The notes below the pieces were generated by a model that worked only from the letters and a program-made list of their open reading frames with translations, was not told where the DNA came from and searched no databases. The translations under genes and the position numbers were made by a program. A stretch of 64,000 bases of DNA from Mycobacterium sp. (GTDB lineage Bacteria; Actinomycetota; Actinomycetes; Mycobacteriales; Mycobacteriaceae), in the NCBI RefSeq assembly GCF_004298145.1, contig NZ_SCRH01000056.1, positions 62,001 to 126,000 on the forward strand, in the 5' to 3' direction. Within the stretch, counting starts at the first letter, position 1. Every line of letters begins with the position of its first letter. Shown here piece by piece: positions 26,484 through 34,739 of the stretch.

Positions 26484-27883
26484 GACGCGCCGGCCCCGAT
26501 CAGCGCCCGCAACGTGGCGTGTGCGCCGCGCCGGTGCAGGCAGTCCAGTGCCCACAGGTAGGCCTCGCGAAAGCGCGGTGCGTCAAGCAGGTCACCGAAC
26601 ACCGCGCGGTTGGCCAGAAACGCCTCCGGGTTGTCCCGCTGCGAGCGGGCGATCGGAACCAGCGTGTCCGCCAGCCGGTCGGTCACCTCGATCGGTCGGC
26701 CCCGTTCGTCGACACCCTCGGCGTAACGGGCCCAGCTGGCGACGATCGCCGCGGACAGCCGCACCGGGCCACCGGAGGCCAGATTGTCGTGCACGACGGG
26801 CAGCAGCCATTTCGGGATGCGGTCCGAGGAGTCGGCGCACAGCCGGGCGATCGTGTCGCGCACGTAGGCGTTGGCGAAGCGAGGGAGGAGTTCGTTCCGG
26901 AACTCGGCCAGGCCCGGGATGCGCGCCAGCGTCGGCATCGCCTCCGAATCCAGATAGCGGGCAAGGAATTCGGCGATCACCGGATCCTGGGCGGCTTCGT
27001 GGACCAGCCGGTATCCGGCCAGGTACCCGAAATAGCACAGACCCTGATGACCGGCATTGAGCAGCCGCAGCTTCATCGCCTCGTACGGCGCGACGTTGTC
27101 GACCAAACGCACGCCGGCCTGGTCCAAGGGTGGCCGCCCGTCGGCGAAGTCGTCCTCGATCGCCCACATGGCGAACGGCTCGGCCACGACGGGCCACGCG
27201 TCGCGCACGCCGTATTCGGACTCCAGCCGCTCCGCCACGTCCGGTGTGGTCACCGGCGTGATCCGGTCCACCATCGAGTTGGGGAATCTCGTCCTCTCTC
27301 GCATCCACTGCGCGAGTTGGGGATTGATCCGCCGCGCGTATGACGTGAAGGCGCGCCGCGCCACGTCGCCGTTTGCCACGATGTTGTCGCAGGAGACGAC
27401 GGTCGGGGAGGGAAGGCCGCGCGCTCGTCGCCGCTCGCACGCCTCGGCCACCAACCCGAACACGGCACTCAGGGGAGGCTGATAACCGCCCTCGGTGATC
27501 GTGAGCGAGATGATCCGGGTGGCCGGATCTGCGAGTAGCTCGATGACCGAGTCGGGATCCTCAGGCGCGTAACGGAAGTCGACGATGGAGCCGATGACCC
27601 GGGGTTGCCTTGTGCCGTCGGGGTGTTCGAGGATCAGCGTGTACAGGTGGTCCTGGTCGCGCAGCGCGTCGCGCATGCGCTGGTCGCCCGGCAGCACGCC
27701 GACGCCGCAGATGCCCCAGTCCTGCGCGAGCCCGGCGTTGAGCAACCGGTCGATGTACATGGCCTGGTGGGCGCGGTGAAAGCCACCGACGCCGAAATGC
27801 GCTATGCCGATGCCGATTTGGCTGCGGTCATAGGCCGGGACGGGGATGTTGAGACCGGTCAGGTTCCGTGCGTTCAGCTTCAC
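26480..27883 (-). CDS. Mannitol/arabinitol 2-dehydrogenase family protein
   Basis: The 467-residue polyol-specific long-chain dehydrogenase has the N-terminal NAD motif IGIAHFGVGGFHRAHQAMY (about residues 24-42) and the C-terminal catalytic segment with Lys in APYEAMKLRLLNAGHQ. Members oxidise mannitol, D-arabinitol or fructuronate-type substrates. The following xylulokinase makes D-arabinitol to D-xylulose the most coherent reaction, but that is inference. Confidence 0.88.
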   Translation of the reverse strand: MKLNARNLTGLNIPVPAYDRSQIGIGIAHFGVGGFHRAHQAMYIDRLLNAGLAQDWGICGVGVLPGDQRMRDALRDQDHLYTLILEHPDGTRQPRVIGSIVDFRYAPEDPDSVIELLADPATRIISLTITEGGYQPPLSAVFGLVAEACERRRARGLPSPTVVSCDNIVANGDVARRAFTSYARRINPQLAQWMRERTRFPNSMVDRITPVTTPDVAERLESEYGVRDAWPVVAEPFAMWAIEDDFADGRPPLDQAGVRLVDNVAPYEAMKLRLLNAGHQGLCYFGYLAGYRLVHEAAQDPVIAEFLARYLDSEAMPTLARIPGLAEFRNELLPRFANAYVRDTIARLCADSSDRIPKWLLPVVHDNLASGGPVRLSAAIVASWARYAEGVDERGRPIEVTDRLADTLVPIARSQRDNPEAFLANRAVFGDLLDAPRFREAYLWALDCLHRRGAHATLRALIGAGAS

Positions 27884-27927
27884 TCGAGTGTCACCTTAGC
27901 GCGGAGTCCGCCGCGACTAGCTCAGCG

Positions 27928-28281
27928 TTAGGCGGTTGGACACAAATCGCGCAGGGCGAAGATCACCACATCGGCGGCCTGTCGACCGTTGATCCCGCCG
28001 GTGCCCTGGTCGGCATCGGAGCGTTGCACGGCCAGGCCCTCCAGCTGCTGGGGAGGAGCGCCCCAAGAAAGCTGCTGACATAGGTCCGCGCCCATCTGCA
28101 ACAACGCATCGTCGCCGCCGCCGACGGCGTGAATCCCCGCACTGTGCAGGTCGTTGAGAAAGGCGGCCTGGTCGGCCCGCGCCGGGCCGGCCCAGATGAC
28201 CCCGGCCAGCGTCCCGGACAGCAGAAGTGGACCCACCGTCAGCGCCGCGCCTATGAACCGGCCGTAGAGCCTGCGTACCAT
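27928..28281 (-). CDS. DUF732 small secreted protein (copy 1)
   Basis: The 117-residue precursor has a signal peptide ending in AGPARADQ and a DUF732 domain (AAFLNDLHSAGIHAVGGGDD, two cysteines in DLCQQL and RDLCPTA that probably form a disulfide). DUF732 proteins are small secreted mycobacterial proteins of unknown role. A strong AGGAGAAGG site precedes the ATG. A perfect inverted repeat lies 30 bases upstream. Copy 2 is 153 bases away on the same strand. Confidence 0.85.
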   Translation of the reverse strand: MVRRLYGRFIGAALTVGPLLLSGTLAGVIWAGPARADQAAFLNDLHSAGIHAVGGGDDALLQMGADLCQQLSWGAPPQQLEGLAVQRSDADQGTGGINGRQAADVVIFALRDLCPTA

Positions 28282-28310
28282 CCAACCTTCTCCTCATGTC
28301 TCTGCCCGAT

Positions 28311-28348
28311 GCGGATGATGCACTTTTACACAAAAGTGCATCATCCGC
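28311..28348. promoter_or_regulatory. Perfect 17-bp inverted repeat, 4-bp spacer, upstream of DUF732 gene
   Basis: Arms at 28311-28327 (starts GCGGATGATGCACTTTT) and 28332-28348 are exact reverse complements around ACAC. The repeat lies between the two DUF732 genes, 30 bases before the start of copy 1 and about 87 after the stop of copy 2. There is no U-tract, so a terminator is less likely than a dimeric-repressor operator or 5'-UTR hairpin. Confidence 0.7.
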
Positions 28349-28434
28349 CGCGCAGACAATCCGGAGGATGAATAGTCGGCAAAGACTCGCCGCGCGGCTA
28401 GGTGCCCGCAGCGTTCGAACTCAGATCGCCGTGA

Positions 28435-28776
28435 TTAGCTCGGGCACAGATCACGCATGGCGAACACGACGAGGTCGCCGGCTTGCTGGGGGCTCAGCCC
28501 ACCGGCCCCCTGGGTTTCGTTGGAACGCTGCAGCGCCAGACCTTCGAGCTGGCCGGGCGGGGCGCCCCAAGATATTTGCTGGCAGATGTTCAGGCCCGCC
28601 TGCAAGAGCGCCGTGTCGCCGCCGGTCACGGCATGGATCCCGGCCCTGTGCACGTCACTGAGAAAACTGGTCGCGTCGGCCTGCGCTGGGCCGGCCCACA
28701 CGAGGCCGGCGAGAAGCGGACCAGCGAACAGCGCTGAGGCGATGAAACCGCCAGCTAGACGACGAGGTGACATCAT
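28435..28776 (-). CDS. DUF732 small secreted protein (copy 2)
   Basis: The 113-residue precursor is a clear paralogue of copy 1: signal peptide ending AGPAQADA, then ATSFLSDVHRAGIHAVTGGD, two cysteines in NICQQI and RDLCPS, and the shared GAPPGQLEGLALQRS segment. Consecutive ATGs at 28776 and 28773 follow AGGGGAAGGG. Tandem duplication is evident. Secreted; function unknown. Confidence 0.85.
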   Translation of the reverse strand: MMSPRRLAGGFIASALFAGPLLAGLVWAGPAQADATSFLSDVHRAGIHAVTGGDTALLQAGLNICQQISWGAPPGQLEGLALQRSNETQGAGGLSPQQAGDLVVFAMRDLCPS

Positions 28777-29206
28777 CCCTTCCCCTCTGTCTGTCAACGG
28801 GTGTTTCTATAGAGTTTACCTCTACGTAACCTTTTAGTCAGTTTCTGTCCATCGAAAATTACCTGTGAACGACGTGCGGAAAAATGCGGCTCGCGGGATC
28901 CGGCATGGTCCCCACCCTGCGAGCGGCCGTCGCCCGGACAACGCAGCGGCACGAACCGCTGAGAAGGCCCGGCGTGTACGCGCCTCGGTGCAGGTCAGCG
29001 TACGTCTGTGGTAGGCGTTCCGATTCGTGACACCGTTGTGACGTCACCATTTGGAAACGGCGCGGTGCGGCGTGGCTCGTGTCGCGTGTCGGTTGCTGAC
29101 AATTGGCCCGGTCGGGAAAAGAAGACCTCGGTACGGCTAGGCGGACCTGCTGTGCCGATTGATTTGCGGAAATAGCTTGAGCGTGATTGAAGGAGAGTTG
29201 ACGCTG
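28777..29206. other. 430-bp intergenic region between divergent genes
   Basis: I see no convincing gene here. The left part (28798-28860) is AT-rich and probably holds the promoter of DUF732 copy 2; the right part should hold the promoter of the exported Pro-rich protein. Long open frames on the minus strand across this stretch are antisense shadows of the downstream gene. Confidence 0.5.
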
Positions 29207-29728
29207 ATGGCGATCGTCGATCGGTTCAACATGAAAGTGGTTGCCAGCGCTGGCTTGTGCGGAGCAGCCATCGCGTTGAGCCCCGACGCGGCGGCCGCCC
29301 CGCTGATAACGGGCGGCCACGCGTGCATCCAGGGGCAGGCGGGCAGTGCGGCCCCGGCCGCCGGTGGTCCGGTCGCCGGTGGTCTCTCCGCCGCGGGTGC
29401 ACCGGCGGACATGTGCGCGGCGCCGCTCACTGACATGTCCGGCGTGCCAATGGCCGTGCCCGGGCCGCTGCCGCTCGGTGCTCCGGTGCCCATCGTGCCG
29501 CCGCTGCCCCTTGCGCCCCCGGTGCCTGTCGTGACACCGGTGCCGGTGGTGCCGGCCGGCGCTCCGCTGATCGCGCTTGGAGGACCGGCCGCGGCTGGTG
29601 CTCCCTTGGAGGCGGCCGCTCCGATCATTGACATGTCCGGGGTGAAGGATGCGCCGACCGGTCCGGCGCCCACCGGCGGCCCGGTGCCCGGTCAGCCGGT
29701 TCGGCCCGGACCCTCGGGCGCCAGCTGA
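29207..29728 (+). CDS. Exported Pro/Ala/Gly-rich protein with repeated DMSGV motif
   Basis: The 173-residue precursor has a signal peptide (AGLCGAAIALSPDAAAAP) and a mature part of low complexity rich in Pro, Ala and Gly. The motif DMSGV occurs twice (LTDMSGVPMA and IIDMSGVKDA), suggesting an internal duplication around a Pro-Val tract. Two cysteines (HACIQG, ADMCAAP) may pair. It is probably an envelope or secreted protein; no function known. The ATG at 29207 is about eleven bases from AGGAGA; a TTG at 29198 is an alternative. Confidence 0.72.
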   Translation: MAIVDRFNMKVVASAGLCGAAIALSPDAAAAPLITGGHACIQGQAGSAAPAAGGPVAGGLSAAGAPADMCAAPLTDMSGVPMAVPGPLPLGAPVPIVPPLPLAPPVPVVTPVPVVPAGAPLIALGGPAAAGAPLEAAAPIIDMSGVKDAPTGPAPTGGPVPGQPVRPGPSGAS

Positions 29729-29751
29729 GGACAACGCCCTTTCCGGCTATG

Positions 29752-29782
29752 CGGGCCCGCTGGTTTGTCACCAGCGGGCCCG
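29752..29782 (+). terminator. Strong hairpin terminator of the exported protein gene
   Basis: Two perfect 13-bp arms, CGGGCCCGCTGGT at 29752-29764 and its reverse complement at 29770-29782, enclose a 5-base loop, 24 bases after the stop codon. The sequence after it (TTCCGTTG) has only a weak T-run, as is common in mycobacteria. Confidence 0.75.
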
Positions 29783-29858
29783 TTCCGTTGCGGCAAGCTT
29801 GTCGATAGTAGTCAGGTTCGAAGCGACGCAGTGAAAAACGTTTACCTTCAACACAATC

Positions 29859-29897
29859 GAAGCCCCGCACCCGTCCTGCATGTGGGTGCGGAGCTTC
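29859..29897 (-). terminator. Hairpin terminator of the L,D-transpeptidase gene
   Basis: Arms at 29859-29872 and 29884-29897 (GAAGCcCCGCACCC against GGGTGCGGAGCTTC) pair with one mismatch around an 11-base loop, 20 bases beyond the stop codon of the minus-strand transpeptidase gene. Confidence 0.65.
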
Positions 29898-29916
29898 GAG
29901 AAGGTTGTGGTCGCTG

Positions 29917-30732
29917 CTAGTCCAGCACGATCACCGGGTCGCCGACGTTGACGTGGTTGTAGTACCACTCGGCGTCATCGGGGCTCAGGCTGATGCAGCC
30001 GTGGCTGACATTCTCGAGCCCCAGTGATTGGACGGCCCACGGGGCCGAATGCACGAACAGGCCACGGCTGGTGATGCGGACGGCGTAATTGACCGTCAGC
30101 AGATAGCCGTTGGGATCGTCGACGGGTATGCCGACGCTGCTCGAATCCATGGTCACCGAAGGCTCTTTGGAGAGAACGGTGTACGAGCCGACCGGCGTCG
30201 CGTACTCCGGCCTGCCCAGCGAGGCCGGCATCACCCCTTGCTCTCCGAAGTGCGGCCGATGGTGCGGTGCCGGGAGTTGAGTCGGCGGTCCCGCCTCGAC
30301 GCCGTCGATGCTCACGGTGAACGTGTGCTGCGAGATGCTGGCCACCCCGACGACGGCGGGACCCGTCTTGATCTCCGAGGTCGCCTGGCCCACCGTCAGC
30401 GCAATCGTGCTGTGCGCCGGCCAGTATCGGTCCGGAACCCACTGCACGACCTTGTTGTCGAGCCATTCGAACTTGCCGGTCATCGCCGGCGTCGACTTGA
30501 CTGCAACGGCACGCTCGGCCACACGTCGGTCGGCTGAGTTGGTTACGGGCGCACGGAACGTCACCACCACGGGGTGCGCCACACCCACCACCTCGCCGCT
30601 GGTCGGCAGAACCGACGCGATGGCCAGCCCATGCGACTGGTCAGCCGCCGCCAGGCTGACGCCGGCCGGCGTCACGACCACACCCGCAGCGACCCCGATC
30701 ATCGCGAGAACACACCGAACACCCGTCCGCAT
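29917..30732 (-). CDS. L,D-transpeptidase (YkuD domain) with Ig-like domain
   Basis: The 271-residue protein has an N-terminal signal segment (GVRCVLAMIGVAAGVVV), an Ig-like domain (residues about 38-140) and a YkuD catalytic domain with HSAPWAVQSLGLENVSHGCI, placing the nucleophile at Cys246. It makes 3-3 cross-links in peptidoglycan outside the membrane. The ATG at 30732 follows AAAGGAA. It is shorter than LdtB of M. tuberculosis and closer in size to LdtA. It is the last chromosomal gene before the integrated element. Confidence 0.9.
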   Translation of the reverse strand: MRTGVRCVLAMIGVAAGVVVTPAGVSLAAADQSHGLAIASVLPTSGEVVGVAHPVVVTFRAPVTNSADRRVAERAVAVKSTPAMTGKFEWLDNKVVQWVPDRYWPAHSTIALTVGQATSEIKTGPAVVGVASISQHTFTVSIDGVEAGPPTQLPAPHHRPHFGEQGVMPASLGRPEYATPVGSYTVLSKEPSVTMDSSSVGIPVDDPNGYLLTVNYAVRITSRGLFVHSAPWAVQSLGLENVSHGCISLSPDDAEWYYNHVNVGDPVIVLD

Positions 30733-30881
30733 GGCCCCAATTCCTTTTAACTGACATAGTTGCAATAAGGATGATAAATGGCCGCTGACCTGGGCAAGCG
30801 CAACGGCACGTTGATATTTGGTCAAGCCTTGGTCACGGTTTGGCTACGGGGGTTTGGTTCGGCGATCACGTCTGGCACCAG

Positions 30882-30901
30882 CGCGTATTCGGCTTGGGAA
30901 G
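30882..30901 (+). other. Left attachment core of the integrative element
   Basis: The 20-bp core differs from the tRNA copy at one position (G30891 against A43740). Outward of it, 30861-30870 still matches the tRNA acceptor/T-arm register at 8 of 10 positions, but the T-loop does not, as expected for a displaced tRNA 3' half decaying without selection. That remnant reading is tentative. Confidence 0.8.
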
Positions 30902-31011
30902 TATTTCCTACGCCCGAACAGGTGAGCGATAACTTGCTGGTCGGCGCACCAGAGCGACTTGCGTTTGCCCTGTTTAAGCACAGTTTCGGTACGCCTAGCG
31001 GACGCCTTCAG

Positions 31012-31072
31012 TACGGGCCTTGTTCGCCCCCGGTTCGGCTGGGTGGACGGGACCGGTACGGGACGATACGGG
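31012..31072 (+). repeat. TACGGG repeats, candidate integrase arm sites (left)
   Basis: TACGGG occurs at 31012, 31057 and 31067, plus GACGGG at 31046. The pair at 31057/31067 (TACGGGACGATACGGG) closely resembles the pair near the other end at 43639/43650. Their position inside the cores fits arm-type binding sites of a tyrosine integrase. Confidence 0.5.
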
Positions 31073-31145
31073 GTGTAGCGGCGGTGATGCGAGATAGATA
31101 CTTACGACGAGGCCTGTGGTTACGCAGGATCGCTATTCTGGTTAA

Positions 31146-32348
31146 ATGCTCGTCCCGGACGGCGGCCATAATCACAGTGAAGTCGACTTCTGGCTCGGGG
31201 TCTGTAGGCAGACGGAGGAGTGGTGGGGCGAGGCCCTCGGCGATAAGATGTATAACACGATTTACTACGCGCCATCTCAACACATTGAGCTTTATTGCGA
31301 GTCGATCAGAGAAACCGCGATCCCCGGAAAAGCGATTACACCTGTTCCCAGCGGGCATATCCGTCCATTCGTAACTTTTGGCGACGCTGCACCGACGGTC
31401 TATAAGCTAAAAGAACAGCGGGCCGTGGCCCTACGTGTGCTCCTCTATTCGCACGAGGTCGTTCTTCAGAGCGACTTCTTCGATAAATTGATCCTTGAGC
31501 CGCAGAAATTTCTGAGCAAAGTAAGTAGGATAAATCTGCTCCAGGGTCTCGAGCACCTGCGCTTACTGAAACCTTTTCTGTCGACTGGCTCTGTCCATTT
31601 CATACCCACTTACACCTACGGGCACTACCTCCATCAGGCAAATACAGATTCGATGACGAGTGTTATAGAAGATCCCGCGGTTCACGACATCGCTGTCGAG
31701 CTGGCGAGTACTATGCGCCTGACCAACACTGGTAAAGCCGGACTCGTCGAAGCCTTGGCATGGCATTTCGGCGCGCTCTCAGTAAGCTGCGCTTTAGCCG
31801 AACGGCGTTATGCCACACCGCTTGCAAGGTCTGAGGCGGAGAAGGCAATTCTGGCCGCCCTTCTTGAAAAACCAGTTGTTGATGGGCGGGCCACGATAGT
31901 TAGCTCGCTAGCGCGATTACCGGTCCCAGATTTCTCGGGAGATCCAGCTCTGCTGGCTAGGCTACGAAACGATGAGGAGTCATTCTCGACATTTCGGGAA
32001 CGGCTCGCGGGGGCGCTTGCGCATGTCGAGCAGATGACGGACTTATCGGATCTGAACGAGGCAGCCCAAGTCGTCCATTCAGAATTATCCTTCGCGATTA
32101 CAGCGGTAACGAAATCAGTCGAGCGTTCGCCAGCCCTTCAGGCGTTGAAGGGCGGTCTCACCAGATTCGGTATCGCAGCTGTGGCCGCGGGTACCGCGGG
32201 GGGGTTAGCCGCGGGAGGGCCATGGGCAGGCCTGGCCGGAGCTGCGGCGGGCCAAACGGTCGATGCCGTGCGCTCTTATGTTGAAGCCATCAATTCGAGG
32301 CGAAGGGGGCGCTTAATCTTGGATGTGTGCACATCCTTCGGCGAATAG
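31146..32348 (+). CDS. Unknown 400-residue cargo protein with Gly-zipper-like hydrophobic C-terminus
   Basis: I do not recognise the family. The first 330 residues look soluble and mostly helical (for example ERLAGALAHVEQMTDLSDL); near residues 345-375 a Gly/Ala-rich hydrophobic stretch (GTAGGLAAGGPWAGLAGAAAG) could insert in a membrane as a glycine zipper. The gene sits alone at the integrase-distal end of the element, with clearly lower GC and codon use unlike the chromosome. That is the usual place for defence or abortive-infection cargo; the function is inference from context. The ATG at 31146 lacks a strong binding site. Confidence 0.65.
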   Translation: MLVPDGGHNHSEVDFWLGVCRQTEEWWGEALGDKMYNTIYYAPSQHIELYCESIRETAIPGKAITPVPSGHIRPFVTFGDAAPTVYKLKEQRAVALRVLLYSHEVVLQSDFFDKLILEPQKFLSKVSRINLLQGLEHLRLLKPFLSTGSVHFIPTYTYGHYLHQANTDSMTSVIEDPAVHDIAVELASTMRLTNTGKAGLVEALAWHFGALSVSCALAERRYATPLARSEAEKAILAALLEKPVVDGRATIVSSLARLPVPDFSGDPALLARLRNDEESFSTFRERLAGALAHVEQMTDLSDLNEAAQVVHSELSFAITAVTKSVERSPALQALKGGLTRFGIAAVAAGTAGGLAAGGPWAGLAGAAAGQTVDAVRSYVEAINSRRRGRLILDVCTSFGE

Positions 32349-32663
32349 ACCTACCGTCGATGGCCACCGGGACTAGTCGTCCGCACGTTGTCGTCGGCGT
32401 CTCCGTAGGCAGTGCCTATTGCACTCGCTCGCCGGGATAGCCACGCGGCGGGTCGTCCCGCTTTCGCCGGGTTTGTTTTGCCTGCACGCTGAGGTCGGGG
32501 CTGCGTGTGAGCTCTAACGGCGGGCACGTCCCTCGGTACATACCGCCTTGGCTGGGTGGTGCGGTCTCCTTGCCGGGCGGCACAAGCCCCGCCCCCCATG
32601 AAAACTCTGACGGGCCGGGATTGGGTGCGAACGGATTACAAGCTTTTCGTGTTGCAGTCATTG
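32349..32663. other. Convergent intergenic region without recognisable gene
   Basis: This 315-bp stretch separates the 3' ends of the cargo gene and the capsid-like gene. I see no supported open frame, no strong hairpin and no RNA gene. Confidence 0.45.
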
Positions 32664-33776
32664 TTAGGTTTGGATCGTCGGCGGTGTGAAGTTCGCGTTC
32701 GTCGTTACTTGCATGACCACGGCTGCGCCGCGATGCCGGGTGCCGGTACCGAAACCCCGCGCGTAGAAGCTGTCTTGTAGTGGGTACGGGCCATGACCGG
32801 GAATATGGCGCAGCCCCTGATAGGCCGGGTTCGGGTGTTGCCTGAAACCGACCGGGTTCATATCTGAGTCGAGGCCGCCAGTCGCGGCCACGATTACGTA
32901 CCCGGCTGGTACATAGTGTGATTCGATCAGCCGAGCGTCGCCGTAACTGCCTTGCACCTGTAGACCGTTGAAGTCGACAGGCGGGATCGCGCCGACAAGG
33001 TGCTCCGCAGTGAAGTAGGCGGGTTGTGCGGCTGAGGGCACAAAGTCCCACTTCGGCGTTTTGCCGGTGGCGTACTCGACGCCCGCTCGCCAAAACGTCA
33101 TGTCCTCAACCTCATTTGGGTTGGCGAGGATGAGGAGCTGCCCGCCTTGGGCGCCGAACCGACCATAGCCGTGTTCGGTGACGTGGCGAATCATGTCCTC
33201 GATGTCGGCGGAGTCTATGTTGGCTGAACCGGTGGTGAGGTAGTGAGTATGGTTGCCGTCAAACGTATTCCCGAGATATGCGGGCGGGACCATTCCGTCG
33301 CCCGACCACAGGCCGTAACACGTATGCTGCCACTCGTTGAAACGGGGCGTGGGGTCGAGCAGACGGCGCAGAATCGTACCGCTGACGAGACGGTTGTCGG
33401 CCTCGAAGATGTGCGTCACCTGCGCGGTAACCTGTTCAGCGGTGGCTGCACGCAGCCACTTCCATGTCGCGCTGAGTCTCTTGTCATAGTCTTGGAAGTT
33501 GTAGCCAAGGCGTAGGTAGTCGGCGGGCTCGCGGAGTGCAGTCGGTACGCCGAATTCGGTTGCGAGTTCGAAAGAATCCCCGTCGACCTTCTGAGCGATG
33601 ACGTCTGCGACTGCGATCGTCGGGTAGCTGACTAAACGGACGACGGTTGAGCGGTGTTGGTTGTACAGCGCCAAGGCGCTTTCGATCTCAGCCCAAATAT
33701 CGTTGAGGTTGACGCCATCGGCGGTCTCGTTGACGAGTACATCGCCAGCTACGTTAATGCCCTTCGTATTTGCCAT
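32664..33776 (-). CDS. Major-capsid-like protein (possible HK97-fold)
   Basis: The 370-residue protein has no signal peptide or membrane helix. It has an N-terminal helical part (LNDIWAEIESALALYNQHR), a central PPAYLGNTFDGNHTHYLTTG segment, and a C-terminal half with a beta-rich pattern (PAGYVIVAATGGLDSDMNPV, then ARGFGTGTRHRGAAVVMQV) that reminds me of phage major capsid proteins, where the C-terminal conserved block is G-x-G-x-R followed by a hydrophobic strand. No portal, protease, scaffold or large terminase gene is present. It is transcribed opposite to the replication genes from its own promoter. Alternatives are a domesticated encapsulin-type shell or an unrelated phage protein. Confidence 0.5.
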   Translation of the reverse strand: MANTKGINVAGDVLVNETADGVNLNDIWAEIESALALYNQHRSTVVRLVSYPTIAVADVIAQKVDGDSFELATEFGVPTALREPADYLRLGYNFQDYDKRLSATWKWLRAATAEQVTAQVTHIFEADNRLVSGTILRRLLDPTPRFNEWQHTCYGLWSGDGMVPPAYLGNTFDGNHTHYLTTGSANIDSADIEDMIRHVTEHGYGRFGAQGGQLLILANPNEVEDMTFWRAGVEYATGKTPKWDFVPSAAQPAYFTAEHLVGAIPPVDFNGLQVQGSYGDARLIESHYVPAGYVIVAATGGLDSDMNPVGFRQHPNPAYQGLRHIPGHGPYPLQDSFYARGFGTGTRHRGAAVVMQVTTNANFTPPTIQT

Positions 33777-33954
33777 TAGTCGTTCACCGTCTTTCGTAAG
33801 TAGCCGTTAAGGGCGAGCCTACCGCCGAAATCGAGGGAAAACGTCGAATAGCGTTGCAAACTAGCAGCTTTGGTACGAAATGGGCCGGGATAGGCCGAGC
33901 GTAGGGCGCCGTAGGTCGGTAAGATATAGCTATCCGATGAGAGGCGAAATCGCC

Positions 33955-34245
33955 ATGGCGAGAGTAGAACCCAAGTTTTGCATACCCGAGCCGCCAACCT
34001 GGCTGGGCGTTTCACCCGTACCCGACAAGACCGTCAGTGATGCCGTTACTTGGTACGCGGGCATCGGTGTTCCGGTCACCGAGCGATGGATCAAGACGGT
34101 GACCGACCGTCGAGAGTTGTCGTGTCGAATCGTCGCGGGTCGGCGCATGTACTCAACACAGGAACTGTGGCGGTTTATCGTCACGCGGCCCACGCGCACT
34201 GCCGGGGCGGCGCGCTACAACCAGAAAGGCAATAGAACAGCATGA
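33955..34245 (+). CDS. Small HTH protein, excisionase-like (copy 1)
   Basis: The 96-residue protein has a segment (VTERWIKTVTDRRELSCRIV, then GRRMYSTQELWRFI) that fits the winged HTH of excisionase/MerR-type proteins: helix, turn, recognition helix, beta wing, then a final helix. It may be the recombination directionality factor or a small repressor. The ATG at 33955 follows GAGAGG; an in-frame ATG at 33937 is possible. It overlaps the next gene by four bases (ATGA) and is divergent from the capsid-like gene. Confidence 0.6.
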   Translation: MARVEPKFCIPEPPTWLGVSPVPDKTVSDAVTWYAGIGVPVTERWIKTVTDRRELSCRIVAGRRMYSTQELWRFIVTRPTRTAGAARYNQKGNRTA

Positions 34246-34739
34246 ACGACCAATACCGCCAAGAACTCATGGAGAAGTACGGCATGCGTTGCCCGCCGGA
34301 CCCGAACAATCTTGAGGCCAAGGCGATTCTCTGCGCAGAACGCAATGATGCCGGCAACTGGCTGCTTTGCGACCCCGTGCGTTCGCCGGAGATGTACGAG
34401 CGCATTTCAGACGCTTACCGCAGCCTGCGCGTGATATATGCGCCTGATCGCACACGTGCTCACCCCGAGCTGTACCCGGAGGATCAGGTGCTTGTATGGC
34501 GGAGCTTCTGGAACTGCAATACCAACATCGCCGAAGGATGCGACTACTCTGCCGGGCTTGAGGACTTTCCCGTTTCGTTCGGCGGGCTGAAGATGGTCTT
34601 CAAGTGCTGTCGCGCGTGTAAGGCCAAGGCGGTGGAGATGGCCGAGATGGGTATGAATACCAGCGAAGTACTTGCCCAGGCAGGCCTGCCGCCAGGCGCG
34701 CGGATCGACCCCGGCTCGGCGCTACCGCCGCGACCGTAG
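34242..34739 (+). CDS. Unknown Cys-rich protein of the element
   Basis: The 165-residue protein is translationally coupled to the HTH gene. Cysteines lie at MRCPPD, ILCAER, LLCDPV, FWNCNTN, EGCDY and in KCCRACKAK. The last two groups (CxxxxxxC, then CCxxC) could form a zinc site. It contains no known catalytic motif. Its coupling to a DNA-binding protein suggests a regulatory or DNA-metabolism role within the element, which is inference. Confidence 0.6.
   Translation: MNDQYRQELMEKYGMRCPPDPNNLEAKAILCAERNDAGNWLLCDPVRSPEMYERISDAYRSLRVIYAPDRTRAHPELYPEDQVLVWRSFWNCNTNIAEGCDYSAGLEDFPVSFGGLKMVFKCCRACKAKAVEMAEMGMNTSEVLAQAGLPPGARIDPGSALPPRP

Larger units (their letters stand above)
30733..31145. other. 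Intergenic region holding the left end of the integrated element
   Basis: This 413-bp stretch includes the transpeptidase promoter, the left attachment core (30882-30901) and TACGGG repeats at 31012, 31057 and 31067. An open frame across it on the plus strand merely translates the attachment site and is not supported as a gene. Confidence 0.7.

Noticed and set aside
30857..30881. A complete second tRNA 3' half at the left end of the element
   Set aside because: Only about 9 of 25 positions match the tRNA outside the 20-bp core (8 of 10 in one block); this is at best a decayed remnant.
30778..31374. A 198-codon plus-strand open frame across the left attachment site
   Set aside because: It translates the attachment core and candidate arm sites, has no ribosome binding site, and runs into the start of the cargo gene in another frame.
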